A DNA stretch of 64,000 nucleotides from Nocardia sp. NBC_00565 (GTDB lineage: Bacteria; Actinomycetota; Actinomycetes; Mycobacteriales; Mycobacteriaceae), in contig NZ_CP107785.1 of assembly GCF_036345915.1 (NCBI RefSeq), forward strand, positions 3,100,001 to 3,164,000, read 5' to 3'. The notes beneath the pieces were generated by a model, which made no database searches, was not told where the DNA came from, and saw nothing but the letters and a program-made list of their open reading frames with translations. Both the position numbers and the translations under genes were made by a program. Positions 44,500 to 52,896 of this stretch are shown here, one piece after another. The stretch's first letter is position 1; every line of letters begins with the position of its first letter.

Positions 44500-44541
44500 A
44501 GTGCCGCCCTGGTCACCGATTACGGTGACCAGGGCGGCACT
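44500..44541 (+). terminator. Long perfect hairpin terminator after iclR 2
   Basis: A perfect 19-bp stem (44500-44518 with 44523-44541), 4-base loop, then TTTGTTGT. It lies between the convergent iclR 2 and membrane-protein genes. Confidence 0.9.
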
Positions 44542-44584
44542 TTGTTGTCTCAGGCGGCGGCCGCGGCGGCCGCACATGTAAGCA

Positions 44585-45328
44585 CTACGAATTCGCCGGC
44601 TCGGCCTCGCTGGCCGCCTTCTCGGCGAGTTCGGCTTCCTCGCCCTTGATCGCCTTCAGCAATACGAGCGGCGTGGCGATCTTCCAGACGAGGTAAGCGA
44701 GCGCCGGAAGTCCTTGGGCCAGGATCCCATTCCACGCCAGCGGGCCTGTCTTGTTCAGGAAGACGAAGGCGCCCGGAATGAGCAGAACACCCAGGAGCAT
44801 GCTGAGGTGCGCATACCAACGCGGGAAAATCGGCTTGGCTCGCTTATCGAGGTAGGAAGCGAGCCCGATCGACCACACCTGCAGGACGAAAATGCACGCG
44901 TTGCCGACGTACATCAACCAGAAGATATCTGTCATCGCCGACAGAACATCCGGGGAATGGCTTTCCGGCCGATACGCGGCGGCCGCCAGAATCGCCAGGG
45001 GGTAGAAGAAACCGGTCGGCGCGACGACGCCGGTGGTCAGCTGGACCATCGACAGCCAGCCCCAGCCGCCTTCGACCCGCTTCATCTGCATGCTGGTCAC
45101 AACGACGTACGGATATTCGAAGGGGACCGTCAGCACCATGATGGCCACGCAGATCAGAATCCCGTGCTGATTCTTGATCAGGAAGTCGACGACCTCGCCC
45201 TGGCTCATCGTCGGGCTCATGGGTGAGAGCAGGTCGCCGATCCCGTAAGCGATCAACATGGCTACGAGAACCAAGAATCCGCTCCACGCCGACCAGCGTT
45301 GCAATCTGAAATGAACTGATTGTTCCAT
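44585..45328 (-). CDS. Integral membrane protein of unknown function
   Basis: The 247-residue protein has about six or seven hydrophobic segments (for example SGFLVLVAMLIAYGIGDLL, ILICVAIMVLTVPFEYPYVV, LSMLLGVLLIPGAFVFL) and an acidic, Ala/Glu-rich tail. No catalytic motif is seen. ATG at 45328 follows GAAGGAG; earlier in-frame codons lack similarity and overlap the promoter. Two IclR-type sites lie upstream (45432, 45484), so it is probably part of the aromatic/ring-cleavage regulon, perhaps in substrate entry. I do not recognise the family. Confidence 0.8.
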   Translation of the reverse strand: MEQSVHFRLQRWSAWSGFLVLVAMLIAYGIGDLLSPMSPTMSQGEVVDFLIKNQHGILICVAIMVLTVPFEYPYVVVTSMQMKRVEGGWGWLSMVQLTTGVVAPTGFFYPLAILAAAAYRPESHSPDVLSAMTDIFWLMYVGNACIFVLQVWSIGLASYLDKRAKPIFPRWYAHLSMLLGVLLIPGAFVFLNKTGPLAWNGILAQGLPALAYLVWKIATPLVLLKAIKGEEAELAEKAASEAEPANS

Positions 45329-45431
45329 CAATGGATCTCCTTCGATCTCATTCCTCATCGCTGTCGGGCAATATCGCCCTGAGGCGAAAGCCCACCTAGT
45401 GTGATCAGCCACACTCATTTGCGACGATGCG

Positions 45432-45448
45432 TTTCCGCTGAACGGGAC
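45432..45448. promoter_or_regulatory. IclR-type site C upstream of the membrane-protein gene
   Basis: TTTCCGCTGAACGGGAC lies 104 bp upstream of the start at 45328 and shares 15 of 17 bases with the site at 43562. Confidence 0.55.
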
Positions 45449-45483
45449 AAAAAGGATCCGCGGCCGAGCAGCCATCGTGGCAA

Positions 45484-45497
45484 GTCCCGTTCAGCGG
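45484..45497 (-). promoter_or_regulatory. Second IclR-type site C, inverted
   Basis: The minus strand reads CCGCTGAACGGGAC, identical to 14 bases of the copy at 45432-45448 but in the opposite direction, with a 35-bp space between them. Confidence 0.55.
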
Positions 45498-45530
45498 CGG
45501 CCGTGGGCATGCGCGCATACCCACCCGAAC

Positions 45531-45571
45531 ACGACAGTGCCCGTGCGATGGCATCGCACGGGCACTGTCGT
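45531..45571 (-). terminator. Near-perfect hairpin terminator after the acyl-CoA synthetase
   Basis: 20-base arms (45531-45550 and 45552-45571) are exact reverse complements around one central base. It lies 12 bp after the synthetase stop. Confidence 0.85.
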
Positions 45572-45583
45572 AGCTGCTGGGAC

Positions 45584-47107
45584 TCAGGAAATGCCGTCTC
45601 GCAGAACGCGTTTCAGCACCTTCCCGGACGGCGTGCGCGGTAACGTCTCGACGCGTTCGATCTCGGCGGGCACCTTGTATTTGGCCAGCCGGGTGCGACA
45701 GAAATCTTTCAAGCCATCCACGTCGAACGCGCTGCCCGCGCGCAGCACGACGAATGCCTTGGGCACCTCACCCCAGCGCGGATGGGGTATTCCGACGACT
45801 GCGGCCTCCACCACATCCGGATTTTCGTACAGCACTCGCTCGACCTCGGGAGTGGCGATATTCTCCCCGCCCGAGACGATCATGTCCTTCTTCCGGTCCT
45901 CGATATAGAGATAGCCGTCTTCGTCGAGACGGCCGAGGTCGCCGGTGTGGAACCAGCCGTTGCGCAGAGCGGCTCGGGTGGCCTGCTCATCGCGCCAGTA
46001 TCCCGCCATGACCTTGGGGCCGCGGATGACGATCTCGCCGAGCATGCCCGCCGGAACGGGTCCGTCGTGCTCGTCGAAGATCGCGACCTGGACGTGCGCG
46101 ACGGGGCGTCCGACCGAGCCGACCTTCGATCGCATATGTTCGGCGTCGTTGACGGTATCGCCGGATACCGTCTCGGTCAGCCCGTACGCATCGGCGAACC
46201 AGGCATTCGGGAAGGCGGTGGCGATGCGGTCGAGCAGCGGTATGGGCATCTTCTCGCCACCACCGGTGATGAACCGGATCGATGAGGTGTCGCGCTCGGC
46301 CAGGTCCGGCAGCTGCAGCAGCGCGTTCATCATCGATGGAGCCAGCCACACATTGGTCGGGCGCAGTCGTTCGATCGCGTCCACGACCGCGGCGGCGTCG
46401 AAGCGCCGAAGCAGGCTCAGCCGTCCCCCGGTATGCAGGGTGGCCAGGCCGGGCAGATCCATCCCGCCCACGTGATACAGCGGACCGCACACCAGGGTGT
46501 TGTCCTCGGCGGTGAGCGAGAATTCGAGGATATGGGCGAGGTTTTTCCAGATCAGATTCTGATGCGAGATCATCACGCCCTTGGGACGTGAGGTCGTCCC
46601 CGAGGTGTACATGAGTCGTTGCAGCGCATCGGGTTCGACATCGACCACCGGAATCGACCGGCACCGGGAGCTCCGCAGCAGCGTGTCGTATTCCAGCCAC
46701 GAAGGATCCGCAGCGGCGTCCAGCGTCACCTTGTGCCGCAGCCGGGGCAATGCGGGGACCAGCGCATCGATACCGTCGACGAACTCCGTCTCGGTGACGA
46801 TCGCGACGGCGTCGGAATGCTCGATGATGTACTGCCATTCCGCCGGGGACAGCCGATAGTTGAGCGGCAGAATCGCGGCGCCGATCCGGTTGGCCGCCAG
46901 CATGGTTTCGACGAATTCGACGCGGTTGTACAGCAGTACCGCGACGATGTCCCCCGAGTTGACCCCCAGGTCGCGCAACGCCCCCGACAGCGCGTTCACC
47001 CGGGTGCGCACCTGGGCGTACGTCAGTTCCCGATCTCCCTCGGACAGAGCGATCTTATCGGCGTACCGGTGCGCGTTCCGCTCGAGCACCGAGGCGAAGT
47101 TGAACAT
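45584..47107 (-). CDS. AMP-forming acyl-CoA synthetase (FadD type)
   Basis: The 507-residue ANL enzyme has the P-loop YTSGTTSRPKGVM, ADAYGLTETVSGD, HTGDLGRLDEDGYLYIEDRK, VSGGENIATPEVE and the C-terminal lysine motif TPSGKVLKR. It activates a carboxylic acid to the CoA ester. It is in the same direction as the SDR and TetR genes upstream. An operator B-like motif at 47154-47172 is 47 bp before its start. It is unlike the synthetase at 310-1926 in length and sequence. FadD3-like activation of a ring-cleavage remnant is possible. Confidence 0.9.
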   Translation of the reverse strand: MFNFASVLERNAHRYADKIALSEGDRELTYAQVRTRVNALSGALRDLGVNSGDIVAVLLYNRVEFVETMLAANRIGAAILPLNYRLSPAEWQYIIEHSDAVAIVTETEFVDGIDALVPALPRLRHKVTLDAAADPSWLEYDTLLRSSRCRSIPVVDVEPDALQRLMYTSGTTSRPKGVMISHQNLIWKNLAHILEFSLTAEDNTLVCGPLYHVGGMDLPGLATLHTGGRLSLLRRFDAAAVVDAIERLRPTNVWLAPSMMNALLQLPDLAERDTSSIRFITGGGEKMPIPLLDRIATAFPNAWFADAYGLTETVSGDTVNDAEHMRSKVGSVGRPVAHVQVAIFDEHDGPVPAGMLGEIVIRGPKVMAGYWRDEQATRAALRNGWFHTGDLGRLDEDGYLYIEDRKKDMIVSGGENIATPEVERVLYENPDVVEAAVVGIPHPRWGEVPKAFVVLRAGSAFDVDGLKDFCRTRLAKYKVPAEIERVETLPRTPSGKVLKRVLRDGIS

Positions 47108-47153
47108 TGACGGGCCTCGCTGTTGGGTCGAGGAAGAACCTCGAAGTTTTATG

Positions 47154-47172
47154 TACCGACTAGACTAATAAA
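47154..47172. promoter_or_regulatory. Weak operator B-like site upstream of the acyl-CoA synthetase
   Basis: The minus strand reads TTTATTAGTCTAGTCGGTA, matching the stretch upstream of the SDR (TTTATTCGAACAACCGGTA) in 13 of 19 bases. Confidence 0.35.
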
Positions 47173-47198
47173 CTATGGTGTCGCTGACAACCACCTGA

Positions 47199-47951
47199 TC
47201 ACGGCAGCGAGTAGCCACCATCGACGACCAGGGAATGCCCGGTGACCCAACGGGATTCATCGCTGGCCAGATAGATGACCGCACCGGCGATATCGTCCGG
47301 GGCGCCGAAGCCGAGCGGATGCTTGGCCTCGATCGCGCTCATCGCCTCGACGGGCAGACCTTCGTGCACGGCCGTGGGAAATGTGCCGGGACATACGGCG
47401 TTGACCCGTATCCCCTCCTTGGCGTATTCGAGCGCCGCGACCCGGGTCAGGTGGATCACCCCGGCCTTCGACGCGCAGTAGGGCGCCGCATACGCCCACG
47501 CGGTCAGACCGCTGACCGATGCGATGTTCACGATGGCGACATTTCCGCGTTTGCGCAGCGCACGCGCGACCGCGCGGATGCCATGGAAGGTTCCGGTCAG
47601 GTTGACCGATACGGTGCGCTCCCAATCCGCAGTGGACAGATTGTGGATTCGCGCGTTGGGCGAGACGATGCCGGCGGTATTCACCAGCACATCGACCGCG
47701 CCGTACCGCTCGACAGCGGAACTGATGAGCGCGTCGAATCCGTCGCCGTCGGCGACATCGAGCCGCTGCGCCGTCGCGGTGACACCTTTGTCGCCCAAGG
47801 TGCGCGCCAACTCCGCCATCGCATCGACGTTCAGGTCGGCGAGGACGAGATTGCGGGCGCCCTCCTCGGCGCAACGCAGCGCGACAACAGATCCGAGCGC
47901 GCCGCCCGCGCCGGTCACCACGACGGTCTTTCCTTCGAGCCTGGAACCCAT
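47199..47951 (-). CDS. Short-chain dehydrogenase/reductase
   Basis: The 250-residue classical SDR has VTGAGGALG cofactor binding, NTAGIVSP, catalytic Ser in NIASVSG and Tyr-x3-Lys in [16 protein letters not shown] after beta-2 carries Asp, indicating NAD(H). It could oxidise a hydroxyacyl-CoA or hydroxylated ring intermediate. ATG at 47951; an operator B site lies 34 bp upstream. It belongs with the TetR, E1, acyl-CoA dehydrogenase and synthetase group. Confidence 0.9.
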   Translation of the reverse strand: MGSRLEGKTVVVTGAGGALGSVVALRCAEEGARNLVLADLNVDAMAELARTLGDKGVTATAQRLDVADGDGFDALISSAVERYGAVDVLVNTAGIVSPNARIHNLSTADWERTVSVNLTGTFHGIRAVARALRKRGNVAIVNIASVSGLTAWAYAAPYCASKAGVIHLTRVAALEYAKEGIRVNAVCPGTFPTAVHEGLPVEAMSAIEAKHPLGFGAPDDIAGAVIYLASDESRWVTGHSLVVDGGYSLP

Positions 47952-47984
47952 GTTCGGCCTCCCTGATGGGATTGTAACGATTTA

Positions 47985-48002
47985 TTCGAACAACCGGTAT
48001 AA
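47985..48002. promoter_or_regulatory. Operator B site upstream of the SDR
   Basis: TTCGAACAACCGGTATAA is the exact reverse complement of the 18-mer at 50923-50940 in the E1/acyl-CoA dehydrogenase promoter region. Confidence 0.7.
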
Positions 48003-48107
48003 GAAACCATCCGGACAATTCTGTCAAGATGTGTCTCTGCATGGGCTCACCCGGCGCCGGCTATACGCGCGCACGCCGAATCGAAAGACGCCGACGGAGG
48101 CTTCGGC

Positions 48108-48755
48108 TCAGATCTTGTAGGCCTCGACCGCCGACTCGAGTGCCGCGAGATCACACTTGCCATCGGCGAAACCGTTGAACAATGTCGCGCAGTAGGTCTT
48201 GGACAGGAATTTCGCATCCCATTGCTGTCCCGGTTTGACCCACTGGTAGGTGTGATTGTGCATATTGAGAAATTGCAGCATGGCCAAGGTCGGATCGGAC
48301 TTGCGGAAAGTTCCGTCCTCCATCGCGTCCGTCAGCAGCGACCGCACGATGTTCTCGAATTCGTGACGCCGCTCGAGCATCCGAGTGAGATTCGCCCCGG
48401 TCAGCTGGCGGTAATCGTGTTCGTACACCCAGATATGGTCCAGGCGCTCGAAGATGAGATTCAGTAACTCCTCCGAGAGCAGGCGCAGCTTGATCGTCGG
48501 CGGCGCGGCCAGATCCTGGATCTTCGCGGCCACGGCCAGCAATGGGTCGAGCACCCGCTCCTGAATTTCGACGAGCAGGTTTTCCTTGGATTTGATGTAG
48601 TAGTACAGCGCGCCCTTGGCCAGACCGACCGTATCGCCGATCTCGGTGATCCCGGTCGCGGCGTAGCCCTTCTCCGCGAACAGCGCGGCGGCGGTATCGA
48701 TGATCTCCTGCCGCTTGACCTCGTATCCCGGTCCATGTCCTGGTGGTCGAGCCAT
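48108..48755 (-). CDS. TetR-family regulator (candidate repressor for operator B)
   Basis: The 215-residue protein has the TetR helix-turn-helix (RQEIIDTAAALFAEKGYAAT, ITEIGDTVGLAKGALYYYIK) and a C-terminal domain with LERRHEFENIVRSLL and FLNMHNHTYQWV, like KstR2-type regulators that respond to CoA esters. ATG at 48755. An operator B-like site, GTCGAACAGTCGGTCGAA, lies 50 bp upstream, suggesting autoregulation. Copies of the site lie at the SDR, E1/acyl-CoA dehydrogenase and P450-operon promoters. Binding is inferred. Confidence 0.9.
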   Translation of the reverse strand: MARPPGHGPGYEVKRQEIIDTAAALFAEKGYAATGITEIGDTVGLAKGALYYYIKSKENLLVEIQERVLDPLLAVAAKIQDLAAPPTIKLRLLSEELLNLIFERLDHIWVYEHDYRQLTGANLTRMLERRHEFENIVRSLLTDAMEDGTFRKSDPTLAMLQFLNMHNHTYQWVKPGQQWDAKFLSKTYCATLFNGFADGKCDLAALESAVEAYKI

Positions 48756-48804
48756 CTGATCCCTCGGGTCGTCGAAGTCGCGTGAGAGGGCAATTATACG
48801 CAGA

Positions 48805-48822
48805 GTCGAACAGTCGGTCGAA
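48805..48822. promoter_or_regulatory. Operator B-like site at the tetR 2 promoter
   Basis: GTCGAACAGTCGGTCGAA shares TCGAACA and CGGT with TTCGAACAACCGGTATAA at the same spacing. Confidence 0.5.
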
Positions 48823-48854
48823 ACTAGCGTGCTTCGGTGTGTCGCGCACGCCTG

Positions 48855-50852
48855 TCACGAGCGGGTGTCGAGCGTTTCGCGGATCGCGGCCTCGATACGC
48901 GCCTCATCGGGCAGCCAGATCTTCTCCAGCGCCGGAGTGTAAGGCGCGGGCGTCGCACCGGCGGTCACCCGGATCACCGGTGCGTCGAGGTGCCAAAACC
49001 CTTCCCGCACCGCGCGGGCCGCCAATTCCGCGCCGACGCCGAACTCCCCGACGGCCTGATGCACGACCACCAGCCGGTTCGTCTTCTGCAGCGAGGTCAG
49101 CACGGTGTCGAAATCCAGGGGACTGATGGTCCGCAGATCGATGACTTCGACCGAGATACCCTCGGCGGCAAGGCGATCGGCGACGGCGAGGCAGTCGTAC
49201 ATGGTCTTGGAGTAGGACACCACGGTCACGTCGGTGCCGGGCCGCCGCACGATCGCCTTGCCGAGCGGCACCAGGTGGTCGGCCGGCGGTTCGGCGCCTT
49301 TCATGCCGTAGAGCAGACGGTTCTCGATGAAGATCACCGGATTGGGATCCTGGATCGCGGCCCGCAGCAACCCGTAGGTGTCGGCCGGTGTCGACGGCAT
49401 CACGACCGTCAGGCCCGGAATATGCGCGACCAACGCCTCCAGACTCTGCGAGTGTTGACTGCCCGAGGATTTGCCCGCGCCGAACTGGGTGCGAACGACC
49501 AGGGGCATCGTCACCGCGCCGCCGGTCATGAAGCGCAACTTCGCCGCCTGGTTCATCAACTGGTCCAAGCAGACGCCGATGAAGTCGAAGTACATCAACT
49601 CCACGACGGGACGATAGCCCGCCATCGCCGCGCCCACCGCGGTACCCATGATCGCGCTTTCCGAGATCGGCGTATCGCGGACGCGACCCGGGTACTGCTC
49701 GGCCAGACCACGGGTCAAACCGTAGACATTGCCGCCCTTTCCGACATCGATGCCCGCCAGGAAGACGGTCGGATCGTCCGCGAGTTCCTTGGTCAGAGCG
49801 TTCGTGACCGCGTGCATGATCTTCCACGAGCCCGCGGTCGGAGTCGCCGGTTCCGGTATGGCCGCACGCGGGGTTATGACGTAGTCCCCCGCCGTCTCCT
49901 CGGCGGGGTACGGCGCGGCGACGGCCTTCTCGATGGCGCTCTCGATCACGGCGTCGACCTCGCGCTCGATGGCTGCCAGGTGTTCGGCCAGACCCTGTCC
50001 GCGCATGGTGTCGCCGAGCACGGTCAGCGGGTCGCGTTCTTTCCACGCGGCGAGTTCCGCTGCGTCCCGGTAGCTTTCGGGATCCCCCTCGTAGTGTCCG
50101 TGCCAGCGGTACGTGCTGGCTTCGACGATCACCGGTCCCGCTCCGGCGCGCAGGCGATCGACGAGCGTGCGCTGCAACGTCGCCACCTGCACGACGTCGT
50201 TTCCGTCGACCTGGTGGAACTCGACACCGTAACCCGCCGCGCGTTCACGCAGCGTGGCCCGGTGCTGGTCGACCGCGGCGGAGAATTCTGAGTAGCCGTT
50301 GTTCTCGCAGAAGAAGATGACCGGCAGGTCCCAGACCGCGGCCAGGTTGACCGATTCGTGGAAGACGCCCTGTGCGACGGCGCCGTCACCGAAGAAGGCG
50401 ACGACCACGCCGCCGCTGTCGCGCAACTGGGCGGCGGTACCGGCACCGACGGCGATGGGTAGTCCGGCGCCCACGATCCCGTTCGCGCCGAAGATCCCCT
50501 TGCGCGGATCCGCGATATGCATCGAACCGCCACGGCCCCGGCAGGTTCCGGTTTCCTTGCCCATCAGTTCGGCGAACATGCCTTCGACGTCCAGGCCCTT
50601 GGCGATGCAGTGACCGTGTCCGCGATGGGTCGAGGTCACCACGTCGCGGTCGTCGAGCGGCCAACACGCGCCGACCGCGGAAGCCTCCTGGCCGATGGAC
50701 AGATGCAGGAACCCGGGTATCTGGGTCGCGCGATAGAGCCGAGCGGCGTGATCTTCGAACTTCCGGATCGTCAGCATTCTGCGATACAGCTCCGTCAGCG
50801 TCACCGCGCCGCCGATAGCCGTTGTGTCCGAGTTCGATTCAGTCATTGTCAT
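48855..50852 (-). CDS. Fused E1 alpha-beta subunit of a 2-oxoacid dehydrogenase (TPP-dependent)
   Basis: The 665-residue protein joins an alpha part (LTELYRRMLTIRKFEDHA, HLSIGQEA, THRGHGHCIAKG, TPP motif GDGAVAQGVFHES to CENNGYSEF) and a beta part beginning near SWKIMHAVTNALTKELADD with GIDVGKGGNVYGLTRGL and QFGAGKSSGSQHSQSLEA. It is of the branched-chain/acetoin/pyruvate E1 type. It decarboxylates a 2-oxo acid and transfers the acyl group to E2 lipoate. The start is ATG at 50852 or 50846. An operator B site lies in the divergent promoter. The only E2 visible is at 31.1 kb; no E3 is present. Confidence 0.9.
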   Translation of the reverse strand: MTMTESNSDTTAIGGAVTLTELYRRMLTIRKFEDHAARLYRATQIPGFLHLSIGQEASAVGACWPLDDRDVVTSTHRGHGHCIAKGLDVEGMFAELMGKETGTCRGRGGSMHIADPRKGIFGANGIVGAGLPIAVGAGTAAQLRDSGGVVVAFFGDGAVAQGVFHESVNLAAVWDLPVIFFCENNGYSEFSAAVDQHRATLRERAAGYGVEFHQVDGNDVVQVATLQRTLVDRLRAGAGPVIVEASTYRWHGHYEGDPESYRDAAELAAWKERDPLTVLGDTMRGQGLAEHLAAIEREVDAVIESAIEKAVAAPYPAEETAGDYVITPRAAIPEPATPTAGSWKIMHAVTNALTKELADDPTVFLAGIDVGKGGNVYGLTRGLAEQYPGRVRDTPISESAIMGTAVGAAMAGYRPVVELMYFDFIGVCLDQLMNQAAKLRFMTGGAVTMPLVVRTQFGAGKSSGSQHSQSLEALVAHIPGLTVVMPSTPADTYGLLRAAIQDPNPVIFIENRLLYGMKGAEPPADHLVPLGKAIVRRPGTDVTVVSYSKTMYDCLAVADRLAAEGISVEVIDLRTISPLDFDTVLTSLQKTNRLVVVHQAVGEFGVGAELAARAVREGFWHLDAPVIRVTAGATPAPYTPALEKIWLPDEARIEAAIRETLDTRS

Positions 50853-50922
50853 AGGTCTCTGCCGATCGGTTCGTGGAGTCGCACTCGACCCGCCGGTTGA
50901 CGTGGAGCATCGACTGTCAATA

Positions 50923-50940
50923 TTATACCGGTTGTTCGAA
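50923..50940. promoter_or_regulatory. Operator B site between E1 and acyl-CoA dehydrogenase
   Basis: TTATACCGGTTGTTCGAA is identical, in reverse complement, to the site at 47985-48002. It lies 71 bp from the E1 start and 47 bp from the acyl-CoA dehydrogenase start. Confidence 0.7.
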
Positions 50941-50986
50941 AAAACAAGGCGTCGCGTCGGCGACGGATGCACAGGACGGACTCGAC

Positions 50987-52147
50987 ATGGACCTAGACCT
51001 GCCCGCCGAGGCAATCGAGCTGCAGAAGTTGTGCCGCGATTTCGCCGAGAAGGAGATCGAGCCGCACGCCGAGTCCTGGTCTGAGCAGGAGCGATTCCCC
51101 AGTGATGTCTTTCTGAAGATGGGCGAATTGGACCTCACCGGACTGCTGATTCCGCAGGAATACGGCGGCACCGACGCCGGGTACGTCTCCTACGTCGCGG
51201 CCATGGAGGCCATCGGCGCCGCCGACCAGTCCTTCGCCGCCGCGTGGAATGCCCATTCGACGATCGCCTCACTCCCCTTGGCTGCCTTCGGCACCGAGGA
51301 ACAGAAACACAAATGGCTCACGCCGCTGGCGAAGGGCACCCACATCGGAGCCTTCGGACTGACCGAACCGACCGCGGGATCGGATGCCGCGGGCATTCGG
51401 ACCACGGCCCGCCAGGACGGCGACGGCTGGGTCGTCAATGGCACGAAGATGTTCATCACCAATGCGGGCACCGTGATCAGCCTCGGGGTCACGATCCTCG
51501 CGGTGACCGGCACGAACGACGACGGCACCAAACGGTTCGGCACGTTCTATGTCCCGACCGGCACGCCGGGATATACCGTTAGCCAGCCACTGAAGAAGAT
51601 CGGCTGGCACGCGATGGATACCCGCGAACTGGTCTTCGACAATTGCCGGATCCCGGCCGAGAACCTGATCGGCGAGGAGGGCAACGGCCTGCGGCAGTTC
51701 CTCGATGTACTCGACGGCGGCCGCATCAGCGTTGCCGCACTTGCGCTTTCGCTCGCCCAACAAGCCCTCGAACTCGCGGCCCAGCACGCCGGCCAGCGCG
51801 AGCAATTCGGCAAGCGCCTTTCGGCGTTCCAGGCGGTGCAGCACAAACTCGCCGATATGGCCACCGAGGTCGAGGCGGCGCGCAGTCTGGTCTACCGAGC
51901 CGCTTGGCTCGCCGACAATGGCCGGCCGTTCGGCCAGGCGGCGGCCATGGCGAAGTTGTACGCCTCCGAGGTGGCCAACCGGGCGGCCAGCGCCAGCGTC
52001 CAGATCCACGGCGGCTACGGCTACATCCGGGAATCGAAGATTTCGCGCTTCTACGCCGATGCCAAGATTCTCGAGATCGGCGAGGGCACCAACGAGATCC
52101 AGCGCAATGTGATCGCGCGGCAGGTAATCCGTTCGGCCGGAACATAA
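50987..52147 (+). CDS. Acyl-CoA dehydrogenase
   Basis: The 386-residue enzyme is a typical short/medium-chain acyl-CoA dehydrogenase: FGLTEPTAGSDAAGIRTTA, WVVNGTKMFITNAG, REQFGKRLSAFQAVQ, IHGGYGYIRESKISRFYADA and EIGEGTNEIQRNVIARQ. It oxidises an acyl-CoA at the alpha-beta bond, passing electrons to ETF. ATG at 50987 is the start; the frame continues upstream through the operator. It is divergent from the E1 gene. A branched acyl-CoA made by E1/E2 could be its substrate. Confidence 0.93.
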   Translation: MDLDLPAEAIELQKLCRDFAEKEIEPHAESWSEQERFPSDVFLKMGELDLTGLLIPQEYGGTDAGYVSYVAAMEAIGAADQSFAAAWNAHSTIASLPLAAFGTEEQKHKWLTPLAKGTHIGAFGLTEPTAGSDAAGIRTTARQDGDGWVVNGTKMFITNAGTVISLGVTILAVTGTNDDGTKRFGTFYVPTGTPGYTVSQPLKKIGWHAMDTRELVFDNCRIPAENLIGEEGNGLRQFLDVLDGGRISVAALALSLAQQALELAAQHAGQREQFGKRLSAFQAVQHKLADMATEVEAARSLVYRAAWLADNGRPFGQAAAMAKLYASEVANRAASASVQIHGGYGYIRESKISRFYADAKILEIGEGTNEIQRNVIARQVIRSAGT

Positions 52148-52185
52148 TTCGATATCCCGGTCACGACTACCCGACGGTGGCCGAC

Positions 52186-52722
52186 CTAGTCGGCATTCGA
52201 GTTCGCGAGGAAACGCTGCCAGACCGCATGGTCTGTGCGAGGTCCGCCGGGAGTGTCCGCACCGTATCGGGCGATCTCGGCCGCGATATCGAGCGGCACG
52301 GACGGCGCGGTCATTTCGCTCAAGGCCTGCTCGATCGCCGAGTCGGGCACCAGCCAGCACACCTCGAATTCGATGCCGTCGGGGTCGGCTCCGTATAGCG
52401 CCTTCGTGCAAGCGTGATCGGAGGCGCCGGTCAGCGCCCCGGCGGCCCGCAGCGCGTCCTGGACCCGCCGCAGTTCGCTCAGCGTATCCACCTCCCAGGC
52501 CAGGTGGTACAGACCGACCCGTCCGGTGCGGTGCGGCACGGCCGGATCGGGTGACTGGAACAGCCCCAGGTCATGGTCGTTGGCCGAATCCGCCGCCTGC
52601 AGGAACACCCCGCCAGGCATACCGCCGATCCGCCGGAATCCGAGGACCTCACCATAGAAAGCGGCCGAGCGCTCCACATCGGAGACGAACAGGACGGCAT
52701 GGTTCAGTCGCTGAATAGGCAT
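52186..52722 (-). CDS. VOC-fold glyoxalase/extradiol-like protein
   Basis: The 178-residue protein has VOC metal positions: His in RLNHAVLFVSD, His in GLYHLAWEVDT and Glu in DPDGIEFEVCW. A single-unit VOC protein with a C-terminal helical tail (IAAEIARYGADTPGG) may act as a dioxygenase, glyoxalase or hydrolase-like partner. ATG at 52722 follows AAAGGAG. It converges with the acyl-CoA dehydrogenase gene. The reaction cannot be named from sequence alone. Confidence 0.8.
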   Translation of the reverse strand: MPIQRLNHAVLFVSDVERSAAFYGEVLGFRRIGGMPGGVFLQAADSANDHDLGLFQSPDPAVPHRTGRVGLYHLAWEVDTLSELRRVQDALRAAGALTGASDHACTKALYGADPDGIEFEVCWLVPDSAIEQALSEMTAPSVPLDIAAEIARYGADTPGGPRTDHAVWQRFLANSNAD

Positions 52723-52827
52723 CGAAGCGGCTCCTTTTCGGTTGGTCTGCGCGTACGAGCCGATCACGACCGTGCGCCCGAGACAAGCGAGCGACCCGCT
52801 GGGCGGGCGATATCGGCGAACTTACGA

Positions 52828-52860
52828 ACGGGCCGAGCGGTCGATCACCGCCCGGCCCGT
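52828..52860 (-). terminator. Hairpin terminator after the secreted-protein gene
   Basis: ACGGGCCG (52828-52835) pairs with CGGCCCGT (52853-52860), continued by an inner GCGGT/ACCGC stem, 37 bp after the stop at 52897. Confidence 0.65.
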
Positions 52861-52896
52861 ATGTCGTTGTCTCCGATTACCTCCACTGGTGACCTA

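Noticed and set aside
48837..50291. 484-codon plus-strand frame opposite the E1 gene
   Set aside because: It is low-complexity (His/Arg/Asp-rich) and mirrors the E1 gene, which has clear TPP and subunit motifs.
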